DNA of 64,000 nucleotides from Allostreptomyces psammosilenae (GTDB lineage Bacteria; Actinomycetota; Actinomycetes; Streptomycetales; Streptomycetaceae): NCBI RefSeq assembly GCF_013407765.1, contig NZ_JACBZD010000002.1, positions 816,001 to 880,000 of the forward strand, read 5' to 3'. Shown piece by piece: positions 43,574 to 50,947 of this stretch (position 1 is its first letter; each line of letters starts with the position of its first letter). The notes under the pieces were generated by a model. It saw only the letters and a program-made list of their open reading frames with translations, ran no database searches and was not told where the DNA came from. The position numbers and the translations under genes were made by a program.

Positions 43574-44746
43574 TCAGCGGGGCACCGGTGAGGAACCGGT
43601 CCGCGGCCGCTCCCGCCGGTGCTCGACGACGAGGTCCAGCAGCCACAGCGCCGTGCCGGTCCGCTCGTTCAGCGGATCCCACCGCCAGTTGCCGGCCACC
43701 GTGCGGACCTGCGGGTGCCGGCGCATCCAGTCGCTCGCCGCGCCCAGGATCTCCGGCTGCTCGCCCCCGGCGAAGGTGACGACCTCGAAGGACTCCGTGC
43801 GGCTGCTCACCCGGACCCCCGGGCGGGCGGTGCCGTGCGCGGGGGTGAGCGCCTCGGCCGCCGGCCTCCGGTACGCGGGGGCGGCCGAGGCAGCCGCCGG
43901 GTCGCCGGACGCGTTGCCACCGGACCCGTTCCCACCGGAGGCGCCGCCCCCGACCGGGGTGCGCAGCACCTCCGCGGCGGACGGCACGCCGAGGAAGGCG
44001 TCCCTGGGGAACAGCCGCAGGTCGCCGTGGCGCCGCACCCCTTCCACCCCCTCCAGGAGACGCAACGTCTCCTCGTCGGCCGGCCGCTGCGCGGTCATCA
44101 GCACGCCGGTCATGGTGCCGACCCTGCCCGGGCCGCTGGCCACGCCGGTCCACCGGAAGGGCTCCACCTCCGGGAAGAAGTCGCGGCAGAAGTCGGCGCC
44201 GCCCAGCGTGGTCAGGCGCCTCTCGGAGAGGAAGAACTCGCCCTCGACGGTGCTGATCAGGGTGGCCCGGTCGATCCAGCCGAAGTGTCCCGGACGGATA
44301 CCGACGGCGACCGCCTCGCCCTTGGTGTGCTCGTCCGTCCAGGCCTGGCCGTAGGTGGCGGTGACCGCGACCTCGAAGATTTCCTTGATGGCGACCCCCG
44401 CGCCGGAGGCGACCTCCACGCTGTGTGCCACCGAGGTGGTGTCGGACCAGCTCATCTCGTAGCTGGCCGTCTGCGGACCGGGGTTGTAGACGACGTGGTC
44501 GCTCACCGGATGGAATTCCCCGAAGGCGTACCACTGGCGCGCCGGGTCGACGATCAGATGCCCGCTGAGTTCCGCGCCGATCCGCTCCAGCGTGCGCCGC
44601 CGGTCCTCCGCGTTCGGATCCGCGACGGGATAGTTCCGCACGTGCTCCTCGGTCAGCGCCATTGTCGCCAGCCGGTTCCGGAACGGGCGGCGATCGGCCT
44701 TCTCGGGGGCGGGCAGGTCCGGCAGGTCGGGCCGTTCGACGGTCAT
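43574..44746 (-). CDS. Unknown protein with aerolysin-like beta-rich segment
   Basis: 390 residues; no family recognised with certainty. About residues 85-165 alternate polar and apolar residues with many Ser/Thr: TASYEMSWSDTTSVAHSVEV, then KEIFEVAVTATYGQAWTDEH, then IRPGHFGWIDRATLISTVEG. This resembles the stem of aerolysin/ETX-MTX2 pore-forming proteins, including the Pro-Gly turn before a terminal strand pair. The middle (about 270-310) is a Gly/Asn/Ser linker. The C-terminal ~80 residues (SRTESFEVVTFAGGEQPEIL) look like a separate domain. No signal peptide is seen. AAGGAG lies just upstream of ATG 44746. It lies 75 bases after another orphan gene and probably shares its transcript. Confidence 0.6.
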   Translation of the reverse strand: MTVERPDLPDLPAPEKADRRPFRNRLATMALTEEHVRNYPVADPNAEDRRRTLERIGAELSGHLIVDPARQWYAFGEFHPVSDHVVYNPGPQTASYEMSWSDTTSVAHSVEVASGAGVAIKEIFEVAVTATYGQAWTDEHTKGEAVAVGIRPGHFGWIDRATLISTVEGEFFLSERRLTTLGGADFCRDFFPEVEPFRWTGVASGPGRVGTMTGVLMTAQRPADEETLRLLEGVEGVRRHGDLRLFPRDAFLGVPSAAEVLRTPVGGGASGGNGSGGNASGDPAAASAAPAYRRPAAEALTPAHGTARPGVRVSSRTESFEVVTFAGGEQPEILGAASDWMRRHPQVRTVAGNWRWDPLNERTGTALWLLDLVVEHRRERPRTGSSPVPR

Positions 44747-44821
44747 GGGTGTCTCTCCTTAACTCGGCCGCTGAACACGGGACGACGGGCGAACGCCGAA
44801 AGCGGCGCGGGAACCCGGGCG

Positions 44822-45343
44822 TCAGTTCGGGGACGCCTGAACGCTGCCGTCCGGCTGGACGGTGAGCGTGTACTCGCCGCTGGTCCGGTCCAGGAGCGCC
44901 CTGCCCCGCTCCCATCCCTCCGGCCTGAACTTGTACGTGATGCGCCGGGTCTCGCGGTCGTCCCAGACGTCGTACGTGCGCATCTTGGTGACGATCTCCA
45001 GGTGGCCCTGCCCGCGCCACGGCAGCCACATCGGCCGCTCCCGGCCGCCGCCGTCCTCCCGGCTCGGGATCGTCAGGCTCTCCTGCGGCCTGGCGGTGCT
45101 GTACACGTACGCCGGCAGATCGCTCTCGTTCCGCCAGCGCGTGATGCGCGTGGCGCCGTCCGGGGAATCCACCGCGCCGTCCTCCGCCGGATTCCGTCCG
45201 GGTTCGCGGTCGTGTCCGGATTCGCCGGGCCGGGAATCGGTCTGCGCGCAGTCCAGGATCTGCCGGCTGAGCTTCGTGATGTCCTCGGCGGTAAGGTAGA
45301 AGCCATCCGTCATGCGGAACATGATGTATTTGGCGTTTCCCAT
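44822..45343 (-). CDS. Unknown protein linked to the aerolysin-like gene
   Basis: 173 residues, not recognised. The N-terminus MGNAKYIMFRMTDGFYLTAEDITKLSRQIL looks folded, a charged Gly/Asp/Arg linker follows (about 38-60), and the C-terminal half (GHLEIVTKMRTYDVWDDRETRRITYKF, then SGEYTLTVQPDGSV) is beta-rich. Strong ribosome site AGAGGGGCG before ATG 45343. First of two genes in the same direction (the other encodes the aerolysin-like protein), isolated from other genes on both sides. A role as partner, chaperone or immunity protein is possible but unsupported. Confidence 0.6.
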   Translation of the reverse strand: MGNAKYIMFRMTDGFYLTAEDITKLSRQILDCAQTDSRPGESGHDREPGRNPAEDGAVDSPDGATRITRWRNESDLPAYVYSTARPQESLTIPSREDGGGRERPMWLPWRGQGHLEIVTKMRTYDVWDDRETRRITYKFRPEGWERGRALLDRTSGEYTLTVQPDGSVQASPN

Positions 45344-45594
45344 CACTCGCCCCTCTCTTCTTCCCGTGCGGCGTTCCCGGTGAGGTGCCGGCGAAGACCG
45401 GTACACCAGTGCCCAATCGGCGCCCACCTAACGGGAACGGACGGAACAATCATTCGAATGGCGGTCCGTCGTCCGGTCGTCCGGGAGAGGCCGGGCCCGC
45501 CTGCGGCGCCCGTCGGCCGCGCCTGCCGGGGGCTCGGGCCGAGAGGGCGGAAAACGCCGCGCGCGGCCCCGAGGGCGCGGTCTAGGGTGCGCGC

Positions 45595-45990
45595 ATGGCT
45601 CTTGAGACCCCCGCCGCGACGCCCATGCCCCGACCCGACGACGGCCACGCCCTCGGCCCCGCAAGCGGGCGGCAGGCGGAGGCTGTGCTGCGGGCGTTCG
45701 TCCGGGACGGCCGGCTGGTCCGGCTCCCCGCGCGGTTCGGCCGGCGTCGCCTGGTGCTGCGTCACGTCGCCGAGCGGGCCTTCGCGTTCGGCGACGAGTA
45801 CGACGAGCGGCAGGTCAACGACATCCTGCGCGGCTGGTGCGACGGCGGCGAGACCGACCACGTCACGCTGCGCCGGCACCTGGTGGACGACGGCCTGCTG
45901 GCCCGGGAGCACGGGCGCTACTGGCGCCCCAGCGGGGAGGAGACGGCCGCAGCCACGGCGCCGGCGCCCGCGGCGGCGCCCGGTGGCTGA
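45595..45990 (+). CDS. DUF2087 protein
   Basis: 131 residues. The DUF2087 core is seen as LRAFVRDGRLVRLPARFGRRRLVLRHVAERAFAFGDEYDERQVNDILRGW, then DHVTLRRHLVDDGLLAREHGRYWRP. This domain usually follows an HTH or stands alone and is thought to bind nucleic acid or act as a regulator. TAGGGT at 45583-45588 lies six bases before the ATG with no ribosome site, so it is probably leaderless. The Ala/Pro tail is atypical. Confidence 0.85.
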   Translation: MALETPAATPMPRPDDGHALGPASGRQAEAVLRAFVRDGRLVRLPARFGRRRLVLRHVAERAFAFGDEYDERQVNDILRGWCDGGETDHVTLRRHLVDDGLLAREHGRYWRPSGEETAAATAPAPAAAPGG

Positions 45991-46012
45991 TCCGCGGCCG
46001 CGCGGCGGTTCC

Positions 46013-46148
46013 GCCCTGACCGGCCAGCTTCGCCCTGACCGGCCAGCTTCGCCCTGACCGGCCAGCTTCGCCCTGACCGGCCAGCTTCGCCCTGACCGCG
46101 CCAGCTCCGGCCTGACCGCGCCAGCTCCGGCCTGACCGCGCCAGCTCC
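46013..46148. repeat. Tandem repeat: 4 x 19 bp followed by 3 x 20 bp
   Basis: GCCCTGACCGGCCAGCTTC at 46013, 46032, 46051 and 46070, perfectly repeated. It then passes into a variant (G/C)CCTGACCGCGCCAGCTCC with 20-bp period at 46089, 46109 and 46129. Confidence 0.95.
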
Positions 46149-46327
46149 GGCCTGATCCGGGTCGCCGCCCCGTCCTGCCCCGATCCCGTCCTGCCCCGAT
46201 CCCGGGCCGCCTTGACTCGCGTCCTGCCCTGACCCGGGCCGCCCCGACCAGATCCGGGCCGCCTTGACTTGCCCCGCCCCCTACCTGGCCTGGCCCTACC
46301 CGGCTCGGCCAGGCCCGGCCAGGCCCG

Positions 46328-46558
46328 GTTGAAGATTCACCAGAGTTATCCACAGCTCGGAAAGGGGACTCCCGCCACGCCGAGCTCCCGTGAGAGCGTG
46401 GAAATCGGGGGGCCACCAGGGCTTCCCTAGGTGTGGTTGAGCGTTCACCGGAGTTATCCACAGCTTGGAAGGGGGACTCCCGCCACGCCGAGCTCCCGTG
46501 AGAGCGTGGAAATCGGGGGGGCCACCAGGGCTTCCCTAGGTGTGGTTGAGCGTTCACC
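46328..46558. repeat. 108-bp direct repeat, two full copies plus partial third, with DnaA-box-like sites
   Basis: Copy 1 46328-46435, copy 2 46436-46544, about seven differences. A 14-base start of a third copy (GTTGAGCGTTCACC) follows at 46545-46558. Each full copy carries TTATCCACA (46346-46354; 46454-46462) and a CCACGC...GCGTGG inverted pair. Confidence 0.95.
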
Positions 46559-46596
46559 AATTTGCTGGCCGGTCCGGCGGCATCGGTGGCCGCCCC

Positions 46597-46640
46597 CGCC
46601 GTCAACCCGCCGTCAACCCGCCATCAACCCGCGGTCAATC
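46597..46640. repeat. 4 x 11-bp tandem repeat (CGCCGTCAACC)
   Basis: Units at 46597, 46608 (identical), 46619 (one change) and 46630 (three changes). Confidence 0.8.
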
Positions 46641-46770
46641 GCGGCCGACCCATGGCGACCCCATCGCGGACTCATGGCGGACCGGCCGCTGAAATCCGGT
46701 CGCCCGGCGCGGCGGTCAGACCGGCCGTTGAGGCCCCGTTGCCCTGGGCCGCGGTCAGGTCGGCCGGCGG

Positions 46771-47796
46771 TCAGACCGGGGGGCGGGGCAGGGCACGGAA
46801 GCGGACCAGGCCGCCAGGGCGCAGCTGGGCGGCCTCCGGCAGGTCGTCCGCGAGCACCACGCCGATCACCGGGTAGCCCCCGGTGACCGGATGGTCGGCC
46901 AGGAACAGCACCGGCTGTCCGTCCGGCGGCACCTGGAGCGCCCCGGCCACCATGCCCTCCGAGGGCAGCTCCCCCGGGACGGCGCGCACCAGCTCGGGCC
47001 CGGCCAGCCGTACCCCGATCCGGTCGGCGTCCGGCGTGACGGTGTACGGGGCGGAGCACAGCCGGAGCAGGGCGTCGCGGGTGAACCAGTCGTCACGCGG
47101 CCCCGGCAGCACCCGCAGCACCGGCTCCGGCCGGATCGGCGGGGCCGGGACGACGTCCCACCACGGCTGGGTCACCGCCGCGGCCCCGACCGGCAACCGG
47201 TCGCCGGCGCGCAGTGCGGCCGGACCGAGGTGTGCCAGGGTGTCCGTCGAGCGCGAGCCGAGCACGGGCGGGACGTCCACGCCGCCCCGCACGGCCAGGT
47301 ACGTGCGCAGGCCGGCGGGTGGGGTGCCCAGCCGGAGTTCCTCCCCGGGGCCGATCCACACGGCCGAGTGGAACCCGATGGAACGGGGGCGGCGTGCCGC
47401 CGTGGTGCTCGCGGAGGCCGTGGTGCTCGCGGAGGCCGCGTCGGTCCGGAAGGCCGTCCGGAAGGCCGCGTCGGCCGTGCCGGCCGGGTGGACGGTGGCG
47501 GGGCAGGGGGCGCCGGCGAGGGCGATGATCCCGCCGGCGGGGAGGCGCACCCGCAGCCCGCCCAGCGTGCACTCGACGGCGGCGGCCGACTCCTCGTTGC
47601 CGACCAGACGGTTGGCCAGTCGGAAGGCGCGTTGGTCCGCCGCGCCGGAGCGGCCCACGGCGAGCGCGGCGTAGCCGGGGCGTCCGGCGTCCTGCACGGT
47701 GGCCCGGGGGCCCGGACGCACGACCTCGATCACGCCCCGGGTTTGCGGCGCGGGCCCCGGGCGTGCCGTCCGGGGGGCGCGGACCTGCACGCTCAC
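46771..47796 (-). CDS. pxpC: 5-oxoprolinase subunit C (AHS2/KipA type)
   Basis: 341 residues. VIEVVRPGPRATVQDAGRPGYAALAVGRSGAADQRAFRLANRLVGN is the AHS2 opening, followed by GGLRVRLPAGGIIALAGAPC, YLAVRGGVDVPPVLGSRSTDTLAHLG and HPVTGGYPVIGVV. A ~25-residue Ala/Thr/Ser insertion (around 120-145) is unusual. With PxpA and PxpB it forms the ATP-dependent prokaryotic 5-oxoprolinase, converting damaged or recycled 5-oxoproline to glutamate. The GTG start overlaps the pxpB stop (GTGA). Confidence 0.92.
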   Translation of the reverse strand: MSVQVRAPRTARPGPAPQTRGVIEVVRPGPRATVQDAGRPGYAALAVGRSGAADQRAFRLANRLVGNEESAAAVECTLGGLRVRLPAGGIIALAGAPCPATVHPAGTADAAFRTAFRTDAASASTTASASTTAARRPRSIGFHSAVWIGPGEELRLGTPPAGLRTYLAVRGGVDVPPVLGSRSTDTLAHLGPAALRAGDRLPVGAAAVTQPWWDVVPAPPIRPEPVLRVLPGPRDDWFTRDALLRLCSAPYTVTPDADRIGVRLAGPELVRAVPGELPSEGMVAGALQVPPDGQPVLFLADHPVTGGYPVIGVVLADDLPEAAQLRPGGLVRFRALPRPPV

Positions 47797-48635
47797 CGGT
47801 CTCCCTCCGCCTGCGCGCCCGCCCCGGCCCGCACCGGCTCCAGGCGCACCCGCCGGCCGGGCGTCAGCAGCGCGGGCGGCTGCCGGTGGACGTCCCACAG
47901 CGGGGCGTCGGTGCTGCCGAGCAGCCACCAGCCGCCCGGCGACGCGGTCGGGTACATGCCGGTGAAGCCCCCGGCGACGGCCACCGAGCCGGCCGGCACC
48001 CGGGTCCGCGGGGTGGCCCGGCGGGGCAGGTGCAGCGGCTCCGGGGTGCCGGTGAGGTATCCGAATCCGGGGGTGAAGCCGCAGAACGCGACGGTGTACT
48101 CGGCCGAGCTGTGCAGGGCGACGACCTCCGGGACGTCGAGCCCCAGCCGGGAGGCGACCTCGGCCAGGTCGGGCCCGTCGTAGCGCACGGGGACGACCAG
48201 CGGTGCCTCCGGGGGGCGGGACGCGACGCCGGGGGAGTCATGCGGGGAGCCCGTGGCGACGGCGCGGACCGTCCGCCCCACGGCGAACAGGTCGTCGGTC
48301 CGCTCGTCGAAGCGCACCAGCACCGTGCGCGCGGCCGGCACCAGCTCCCACCCCCGCTCGGCCGCGACCGGCGCCAGTGCCCGGAACAGCCGCGCCGTCT
48401 CCTCCGGTCCGTCACCGCACTCGGCGAGCAGCGCCGCCCCGCCCACCGGGCGCAGCGACAGCGCCGGGGAGTCCGAGGAGTCCGGGGAGCCCGGGGAGTC
48501 CGAGCAGCCGGGGAAGTCCGGGCGCTCCGCGCGATCCGGGGCAACGGGGGAAGTCGGGGGAGCCGGGGGAGGGGACCCCTCCGCTCCGGTGGGGCCGGTG
48601 CCCGCCGGAGCCGCCCCCGTGGGCCGCGTGCTCAC
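47793..48635 (-). CDS. pxpB: 5-oxoprolinase subunit B (AHS1/KipI type)
   Basis: 280 residues. The AHS1 domain starts near residue 60 (LRPVGGAALLAECGD), with VVPVRYDGPDLAEVASRLGLDVPEVVALHSSAEYTVAFCGFTPGFGYLTG and RVPAGSVAVAGGFTGMYP. The first ~58 residues are Ser/Pro/Gly repeats absent from the family, encoded by 9-bp tandem repeats, so the true start could lie further in. GTG 48635 is seven bases after the pxpA stop. Confidence 0.9.
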   Translation of the reverse strand: MSTRPTGAAPAGTGPTGAEGSPPPAPPTSPVAPDRAERPDFPGCSDSPGSPDSSDSPALSLRPVGGAALLAECGDGPEETARLFRALAPVAAERGWELVPAARTVLVRFDERTDDLFAVGRTVRAVATGSPHDSPGVASRPPEAPLVVPVRYDGPDLAEVASRLGLDVPEVVALHSSAEYTVAFCGFTPGFGYLTGTPEPLHLPRRATPRTRVPAGSVAVAGGFTGMYPTASPGGWWLLGSTDAPLWDVHRQPPALLTPGRRVRLEPVRAGAGAQAEGDR

Positions 48636-48642
48636 CGGGGCC

Positions 48643-49473
48643 TCACCGCCGGGTCGGCGCGGGCACCGGAACGAACGGCGCGATCGTCACCCCCGCTGAC
48701 AGCAGCGCCTCCCGGATGCCTCCCGCGATGGCCACGGCCCCGGGCGTGTCGCCGTGCACGCACAGCGAGCGGGGGGTGATCGCGACCAGGTTGCCGTCCA
48801 CCGACTCCACCACGCCGTCCTTGGCCAGCCGCACGCTGCGGTCGACCACAGTCGCCCGGTCCTCCAGCACCGCTCCGGGCTGGCGGCGCGGCACCAGGGC
48901 GCCCTGGTCGGTGTAGGCGCGGTCGGCGAACGCCTCCACGATCGGGGTGAGGCCGGCGTCGGCGGCCTGCCGCAGGATCTGCGAGCCGGGCAGCCCGAGG
49001 ACGGGCAGGGTCGGGTCGTAGCGGCGCACCGCCTCCACCACCGCGGCGGCCTGGGCGGCGTGGGTGACCAGGGCGTTGTAGAGGCCGCCGTGCGGCTTGA
49101 CGTAGGAGACCCGGGTGCCGGCGCCGCGGGCGAAGCCGTCGAGCGCGGCGATCTGGTACAGCACGTCGTTGGTGAGCTCGGCCGGGTCCACGTCGATGAA
49201 GCGGCGGCCGAAGCCGGCCAGGTCGCGGTAGGCGACCTGCGCGCCGATGGCCACGCCGTGCTCCGCGGCGAGGTCGCAGACCCTGCGCATCGTGGAGGGG
49301 TCGCCGGCGTGGAACCCGCAGGCGACGTTGGCGCTGGTGATGAGGGGGAGCAGCGCCTCGTCCTCCCCCAGGCGCCAGATGCCGAACCCCTCTCCGAGGT
49401 CGCAGTTGAGGTCGATCACCGGGCCGCTGGCCCTGATCGCATCGCTGGCCTGCTCGTCGACTCTGACGTTCAT
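48643..49473 (-). CDS. pxpA: 5-oxoprolinase subunit A (LamB/YcsF family)
   Basis: 276 residues. VIDLNCDLGEGFGIW, SANVACGFHAGDPSTM, GAQVAYRDLAGFGRRFIDVDP, YVKPHGGLYNALV and SLCVHGDTPGAV are the YcsF family blocks. ATG 49473 follows GGAGGGCGGGG. Gene order A-B-C differs from the B-C-A order of many Proteobacteria but is a normal cluster. A CCCCAC-TTT-GTGGGG palindrome lies 40-55 bases upstream. Confidence 0.95.
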   Translation of the reverse strand: MNVRVDEQASDAIRASGPVIDLNCDLGEGFGIWRLGEDEALLPLITSANVACGFHAGDPSTMRRVCDLAAEHGVAIGAQVAYRDLAGFGRRFIDVDPAELTNDVLYQIAALDGFARGAGTRVSYVKPHGGLYNALVTHAAQAAAVVEAVRRYDPTLPVLGLPGSQILRQAADAGLTPIVEAFADRAYTDQGALVPRRQPGAVLEDRATVVDRSVRLAKDGVVESVDGNLVAITPRSLCVHGDTPGAVAIAGGIREALLSAGVTIAPFVPVPAPTRR

Positions 49474-49798
49474 CGCCCCGCCCTCCGACGTGATGGGTCT
49501 CGGCTGCGTGGTACCCCACTTTGTGGGGGCTTCCACCACCCCCGCCGCCACGATCCTGCCATCCACCGGCGGCCCCGGCAGCACCGATGTCACGTGGTGG
49601 ACGGCTCCGGCGGGCGAGGCCTCCCGGTCCGGGCCCGCCGGCCCGTTCACCAGGGGCGTTCCGGGCGGCTGCGGGGCGGTGTTTGGGCCGTCTTTATCGG
49701 CATCTGTCAGGATTTTTCGACCGGGTTGGTCGGGGTGTGCGGCGGTACGGTGGAGAGAGCGGTATCACTAAGCGCGTCCACAGCGAGGGGGTGCCGTG
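49474..49798. other. Divergent intergenic region, pxpA / SPFH gene
   Basis: About 325 bases holding the promoters of both genes and the palindrome at 49514-49528. No gene is supported. Confidence 0.45.
49514..49528. promoter_or_regulatory. CCCCAC-TTT-GTGGGG palindrome upstream of pxpA
   Basis: A perfect 6-bp inverted repeat, 41-55 bases before the pxpA start. It may be the operator of the pxp operon. Confidence 0.45.
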
Positions 49799-50785
49799 AT
49801 GCTCCTGTTGATCATGGCCGTCCTGATCCTGGGCATGGTGGGGTTCATGGCCAGCGCCCGCATCGTGCGGCAGTTCGAGCGAGGGGTGGTGCTGCGCCTC
49901 GGCAGGTTGCAGCCCCGGGTGCGGGACCCCGGATTCACGATGATCGTTCCGGGCATCGACCGCCTGCACAAGGTGAACATGCAGATCGTCACCCTGCCCG
50001 TCCCGGCCCAGGAGGGCATCACCCGGGACAACGTCACCGTCCGGGTGGACGCGGTCGTCTACTTCAAGGTGGTGGACGCGGCCGACGCGGTGATCAAGGT
50101 GGAGGACTACCGCTTCGCCGTCTCGCAGATGGCGCAGACCTCGCTGCGCTCCATCATCGGCAAGAGCGACCTGGACGACCTGCTCTCCAACCGGGAGAAG
50201 CTGAACCAGGGCCTGGAGCTGATGATCGACAGCCCCGCGGTGGGCTGGGGCGTGCACGTGGACCGGGTCGAGATCAAGGACGTCTCCCTCCCGGAGACCA
50301 TGAAGCGCTCGATGTCGCGGCAGGCCGAGGCCGAGCGGGAGCGCCGTGCGCGGGTCATCAACGCCGACGCCGAGCTGCGGGCCTCGCACAAGCTGGCGGA
50401 GGCCGCCCGGACGATGTCCGCGAGCCCGTCCGCCCTGCAGCTGCGGCTGCTCCAGACGGTGGTCGCGGTCGCGGCGGAGAAGAACTCCACGCTGGTGCTG
50501 CCCTTCCCGGTCGAACTGCTCCGCTTCCTGGAGCGGGCGCAGGGCACCGCCCCGGCGGGCGCCGCCACCCCGGCGGGCGAGCGGGCCGCCGCACCGGGCG
50601 GGCCGCCGGCGGTCGAGGCCGCCCGCCCCACCGCGCCCTCGCCGTGGACGCTGGCCGCGCACCCGCCCGAGTCCCAGGTGCCGGAGGCGCCGGACACCTG
50701 GCACCCGGAGCCGCACCGGCATCCGGAGCCGCACCGGCACCAGGGGCCGGGTGGCGCCGGGGGTGCGGCCGGCGGGGCGGAGTGA
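49799..50785 (+). CDS. SPFH/band-7 (slipin-type) membrane protein
   Basis: 328 residues. An N-terminal membrane hairpin (LLLIMAVLILGMVGFMASA) is followed by the band-7 domain: RGVVLRLGRLQPRVRDPGFTMIVPGIDRLHKVNMQIVTLPVPAQEGITRDNVTVRVDAVVYFKV, with the slipin ending RQAEAERERRARVINADAELRAS. It oligomerises in membrane microdomains. The C-terminal ~80 residues are Pro/Ala-rich and end in His-rich PHRHPEPHRH repeats. Start ATG 49799 (GAGGGGG seven bases upstream); GTG 49796 is possible. No NfeD partner is adjacent. Confidence 0.92.
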   Translation: MLLLIMAVLILGMVGFMASARIVRQFERGVVLRLGRLQPRVRDPGFTMIVPGIDRLHKVNMQIVTLPVPAQEGITRDNVTVRVDAVVYFKVVDAADAVIKVEDYRFAVSQMAQTSLRSIIGKSDLDDLLSNREKLNQGLELMIDSPAVGWGVHVDRVEIKDVSLPETMKRSMSRQAEAERERRARVINADAELRASHKLAEAARTMSASPSALQLRLLQTVVAVAAEKNSTLVLPFPVELLRFLERAQGTAPAGAATPAGERAAAPGGPPAVEAARPTAPSPWTLAAHPPESQVPEAPDTWHPEPHRHPEPHRHQGPGGAGGAAGGAE

Positions 50786-50856
50786 GTCCCGGCCCGGTGT
50801 GACCGCACCTCCGGCGTGTACGCGCGGTGCGGCGGAGGTGTGGGCCACCCCCGAAT

Positions 50857-50930
50857 GCCAACGCATGTTGGCCAACAGGTGTTGACTTTTATGGGCGCGC
50901 GGGCGCAGAGTCGTCTCAACAGGTGATGAC
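50857..50930 (+). promoter_or_regulatory. Promoter with GCCAAC-GCAT-GTTGGC and CAACAGGTG repeats
   Basis: A perfect 6-bp-arm inverted repeat (50857-50872) abuts CAACAGGTGTTG (50873-50884), which overlaps the -35 TTGACT (50882-50887). CAGAGT (50906-50911) is the -10. CAACAGGTG recurs at 50917-50925 near the transcription start. Confidence 0.6.
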
Positions 50931-50947
50931 TTCTGGAGGCGATCGCC

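Larger units (their letters stand above)
45991..46770. other. 780-base repeat-rich intergenic region
   Basis: In order it holds 19/20-bp tandem repeats (46013-46148), degenerate GGCC-rich repeats (46150-46327), two 108/109-bp direct repeats each with TTATCCACA (46328-46544), a partial third copy, and four 11-bp repeats (46597-46640). I see no gene. Confidence 0.75.

Noticed and set aside
46328-46558. Replication origin, because of TTATCCACA boxes
   Set aside because: Only two boxes 108 bp apart, no cluster of boxes, and no dnaA/dnaN/parAB nearby. Better explained as a duplicated extragenic element.
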